Shown: piece by piece, positions 51,607-53,658 of the stretch | Layout of the letters: the number at the start of each line of letters is the position of its first letter | Numbering within the stretch: position 1 is the first letter of the stretch | Assembly (NCBI RefSeq): GCF_000821245.2 | Contig: NZ_LN611425.1 | Location: 1,333,392-1,387,049 of the forward strand | Direction: 5' to 3' | From: Virgibacillus senegalensis | GTDB lineage: Bacteria; Bacillota; Bacilli; Bacillales; Amphibacillaceae | DNA length: 53,658 bases | Translations under genes and position numbers: made by a program | Notes under the pieces: model-generated | What the model was told of the DNA's origin: nothing | The model's database searches: none | Seen by the model: the letters and a program-made list of their open reading frames with translations, nothing else

Positions 51607-52422
51607 ATGGTGATAAAAAAGGAAAGATACTGGAAGGATGTGTTGACTATCGTTCGGTTTGATGAAGCTTCTCTGGATAAAAATGAAATATTCAAGCAAA
51701 TCGTGGAACGATTGACGGAAGCGGTAATCGTCCACCTTGATGGGGATATTATTTATCTCAATCAATCTGGTGCGGAACTCCTAGGGGGTTCAAATCAGGA
51801 GTTCATCGGAAAAAAATTGATTTCATATATACACGAAGATTACCATCAAACGGTTTATGAGCGAATTAACCATATCGTCGAAAATGGGACTTCTCCATCC
51901 ACAAGCGAGCAAATGATTCGACGTGCTGACGGTTCTACTGTTCAAGTGGAAACCAATTGTAATCCGTTACAAATCGAAACGAAACAAGCAGTCCAATCTG
52001 TCTTCCGTGATATAACAGGGCGGAAGGAAACCGAAAGATCATTGGAGAAAGCATTAAAAGAAATCAATGAGCTTGCTTCTCCCATTGTACCGATATTGAA
52101 GGGAATCGCTGTTCTCCCCCTAATCGGCTCCATAGAAACAGAACGGGCTCAACAATTTTTAGACCATATCCCTGCCAGTGTGGCGGATAAAGATATCCAG
52201 TGGTTGATACTCGATTTTTCCGGGATCGTTAATCTGGACACTTATGTGGCTGACTATCTGTTTAAAGTCAATGAAACGATCCGCCTGCTCGGGATTGAAA
52301 CCATCATAACCGGAATGCGCCCTGATTTAGCTCAAGTTGCGACACAGCTTGGAATCAAATTTTCCATCAAGACCTTTGGCTCTGTCCGACAAGCTCTTCA
52401 TTACATCGGGGTCAGAGGCTAA
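51607..52422 (+). CDS. PAS-STAS protein (RsbR-like)
   Basis: A 271-aa protein: a PAS domain (about 27-140; VERLTEAVIVHLDGDIIYLNQSG ... GRKETERSL) linked to a C-terminal STAS domain (about 155-268; SPIVPILKGIAVLPLIGSIE ... LDFSGIVNLDTYVADYLFKV ... MRPDLAQVATQLGI), as in the RsbR coactivators of the sigma-B stressosome. It would sense a ligand or redox signal. The start is uncertain: the ATG at 51607 has no ribosome site, while a TTG at 51643 follows GGAAGGATG. The usual RsbR phospho-Thr is present (LDTYV). Confidence 0.85.
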   Translation: MVIKKERYWKDVLTIVRFDEASLDKNEIFKQIVERLTEAVIVHLDGDIIYLNQSGAELLGGSNQEFIGKKLISYIHEDYHQTVYERINHIVENGTSPSTSEQMIRRADGSTVQVETNCNPLQIETKQAVQSVFRDITGRKETERSLEKALKEINELASPIVPILKGIAVLPLIGSIETERAQQFLDHIPASVADKDIQWLILDFSGIVNLDTYVADYLFKVNETIRLLGIETIITGMRPDLAQVATQLGIKFSIKTFGSVRQALHYIGVRG

Positions 52423-52484
52423 CTACTTCTATTCAGGACCACCTTCAACAATTGGCATAAAAGATCTAAAGAGAGGTGAATAAG

Positions 52485-52628
52485 ATGGGACTTAAATCAA
52501 ACATCTACAAAGTTCTTCGGGTTTGGAATGATATCGACGCTGTCAGAAAGGGCCGGATAGGAAAAAGAGTCGGCAGACGCGTTGCTGGTAAATCGGCTGG
52601 AAAAGCAATCAAAAAGCTGTTTAAATAA
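52485..52628 (+). CDS. Hypothetical small basic protein (47 aa)
   Basis: A very basic 47-aa protein (MGLKSNIYKVLRVWNDIDAV ... RRVAGKSAGKAIKKLFK), glycine/lysine/arginine-rich in the C-terminal half. AAGAGAGGTGAATAAG precedes the ATG. No family recognised. It might bind nucleic acid or RNA. Confidence 0.65.
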   Translation: MGLKSNIYKVLRVWNDIDAVRKGRIGKRVGRRVAGKSAGKAIKKLFK

Positions 52629-52678
52629 ATAGAAGAAAAACGGAAATGCCTCCGCAAGGCATCTTCTGATTGCAAGAT

Positions 52679-52738
52679 AAAAGGGCCAGATCCGTTGATT
52701 TGTTGAGCAACAACCAGTCGGAACAGCCCCTTTTTTGT
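52679..52738 (-). terminator. Possible terminator of the 52-aa gene
   Basis: A long imperfect hairpin with outer arms AAAAGGG/CCCTTTT. It lies directly downstream of the minus-strand stop at 52740. Confidence 0.5.
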
Positions 52739-52739
52739 T

Positions 52740-52898
52740 TTAATAAGGTTCAGGATTCGTTAGGTCAATATCGTAGACTCCTGAGAGTATTTTGGGCAAG
52801 TAAAATGAAACGTACTGTTGGATATTCTTGTCTTCCATATGAATAAGGCTTATCAGTATGAACCCTCTATCGGTATGTGGCGGTACTTCCCACTTCAT
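52740..52898 (-). CDS. Hypothetical protein (52 aa)
   Basis: MKWEVPPHTDRGFILISLIH ... YDIDLTNPEPY, a soluble peptide not matching any family I know. The supporting signal is AAGGGGGAATCATC directly before the ATG. It is transcribed in the same direction as the P450 gene after the latter's terminator. Confidence 0.6.
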   Translation of the reverse strand: MKWEVPPHTDRGFILISLIHMEDKNIQQYVSFYLPKILSGVYDIDLTNPEPY

Positions 52899-52986
52899 GA
52901 TGATTCCCCCTTGCATCTACTATACACCGATCCGCCAAAAGTTCAATGTTTATTTCGAATTTTCAATCTTTTATCAAGGACTAAAA

Positions 52987-53016
52987 AAACATGCCGAGCA
53001 TAACATCGGCATGTTT
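52987..53016 (-). terminator. Terminator of the P450 gene
   Basis: An 11-bp inverted repeat (52987-52997 with 53006-53016) followed on the minus strand by T7, just past the P450 stop codon. Confidence 0.88.
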
Positions 53017-53024
53017 CCTTATTA

Positions 53025-53658
53025 TTACCTGCTTACATCTGTAATGATGAATCTGCTTTTTGGAAGTGTCGGCATCCTGGATAACCTGATACTCAAGTCC
53101 TGTGCCGGAACTCGAAAATCCATCCTGGATAAAAACGCAAGACTGGTTTTCATTACTTCGATGGTTACCCATTCCCCTGCACAGCGATGACCCATTTCAT
53201 ACTCTCCACCACCCTGCGGGATAAAATCAAATGGACTCCCTTTCCAGGTTTGAAAGCGTTCTGGTCGGAATTGTTCCGGCTCTTCCCAAATCTCGGGATG
53301 ATGATTCGTTCCATATATATCAAGAAGTACAAGGGTTCCTTTTTTAAAAGAATATCCTTGCCAGGTAAAGTTACGACGGACTCTTGCACCTGTAAACGGA
53401 CCGAACGGATAGAAGCGGCGGACTTCCTGAACGAACAATTGCCGATAGTTGTCTGCATCGGCCCACAGTTTTTCTCTTACTTCCGGATGTTGATGAATCG
53501 CCATCGCTCCAAAAGTAATAAAACTGGCTATGGCTACAATTGGCCGGATAATATTCAGCAATTCTACAGCTGCCATTTGTGTGGTTAATCTTTTATTATT
53601 TAAATCCCGATGAAAAGCCATGGCATAGGCGGCCGTCTCTTCAGATGGCTTCCATTTA
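53025..53658 (-). CDS. Cytochrome P450 CYP152 family fatty-acid peroxygenase, 3' part
   Basis: The C-terminal 211 residues of a P450, cut by the window end (frame open to 53658). The substrate-channel segment RRFYPFGPFTGARVRR contains the arginine that binds the fatty-acid carboxylate in CYP152 (P450-BSbeta). The heme-binding end is GHRCAGE with the Cys ligand. These enzymes hydroxylate fatty acids at alpha/beta carbons using H2O2. Confidence 0.92.
   Translation of the reverse strand, partial: KWKPSEETAAYAMAFHRDLNNKRLTTQMAAVELLNIIRPIVAIASFITFGAMAIHQHPEVREKLWADADNYRQLFVQEVRRFYPFGPFTGARVRRNFTWQGYSFKKGTLVLLDIYGTNHHPEIWEEPEQFRPERFQTWKGSPFDFIPQGGGEYEMGHRCAGEWVTIEVMKTSLAFLSRMDFRVPAQDLSIRLSRMPTLPKSRFIITDVSR

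Overview
The window reads as chromosomal DNA of a low-to-medium GC, spore-forming member of the Bacillaceae. It is probably from the halotolerant Virgibacillus/Oceanobacillus/Halobacillus neighbourhood. The support is AGGAGG-type ribosome binding sites with frequent TTG/GTG starts, two BCCT osmolyte transporters, two Spo0E-like phosphatases, spore-coat-type proteins, a YfmL-type helicase, a YtrA-type GntR operon, an S-box riboswitch, a preQ1 riboswitch and a Bacillus-type Fnr with its iron-sulfur cysteines at the C-terminus. Species placement is inference. I see no tRNA, rRNA, CRISPR, prophage or plasmid functions.

Layout. 1-9.4 kb: a DUF3006/metallo-hydrolase lipoprotein pair, a BCCT transporter, an alpha/beta hydrolase, an S-box-controlled MetE-like methyltransferase, a HAD phosphatase, a nucleotidyltransferase with a small membrane protein, and an SDR dehydrogenase. 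9.6-14 kb: Spo0E-like protein, Ntn-type acyltransferase/amidase, an orphan 447-aa zinc-knuckle protein, Cof-type phosphatase, YwbE and a broken small gene. 14.1-14.8 kb: an internally deleted IS1182-type element. 15-26.5 kb: small hypothetical and membrane proteins, an NmrA-like protein, a PrmA-like methyltransferase, a lipoprotein, an SMR efflux pair, a DinG-like helicase, GNAT and VOC proteins and a peptidase E-like hydrolase. 26.5-33 kb: REP-like repeats, YfmL, a second BCCT carrier, spore-coat-type proteins and more GNATs. 32.95-33.43 kb: a second deletion derivative of the same IS, inserted in a terminator loop. 33.5-38 kb: a respiratory block (ba3 oxidase, MobA-like protein, Fnr, CuA-type cupredoxin lipoprotein). 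38-41.5 kb: stress and membrane proteins and a carboxylesterase. 42-43.4 kb: preQ1-riboswitch queF plus a queuosine-precursor transporter. 43.7-47.6 kb: an operon of GntR regulator, ABC ATPase, permease and ECF sigma factor. 47.8-53.7 kb: DUF2512 protein, a possible small RNA, a cation/proton antiporter, 6-phosphogluconolactonase, Spo0E-like protein, PAS-STAS protein, two tiny genes and the 3' end of a CYP152 P450.

The most coherent biology is the respiratory block. Three Fnr-type palindromes lie between divergent genes, about 41-44 bases upstream of predicted start points for the ba3 oxidase operon, the MobA-like gene and the cupredoxin gene, and fnr itself sits in the middle. The most informative structural findings are: two IS deletion derivatives that share a 103-bp foldable GC-rich segment, one with an exact 8-bp target duplication that splits a terminator; four groups of GGGACTGACCCC-type REP-like repeats next to gene 3' ends; and a candidate C-rich small RNA near 48.3 kb. 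I found no clearly new defence or biosynthetic system.
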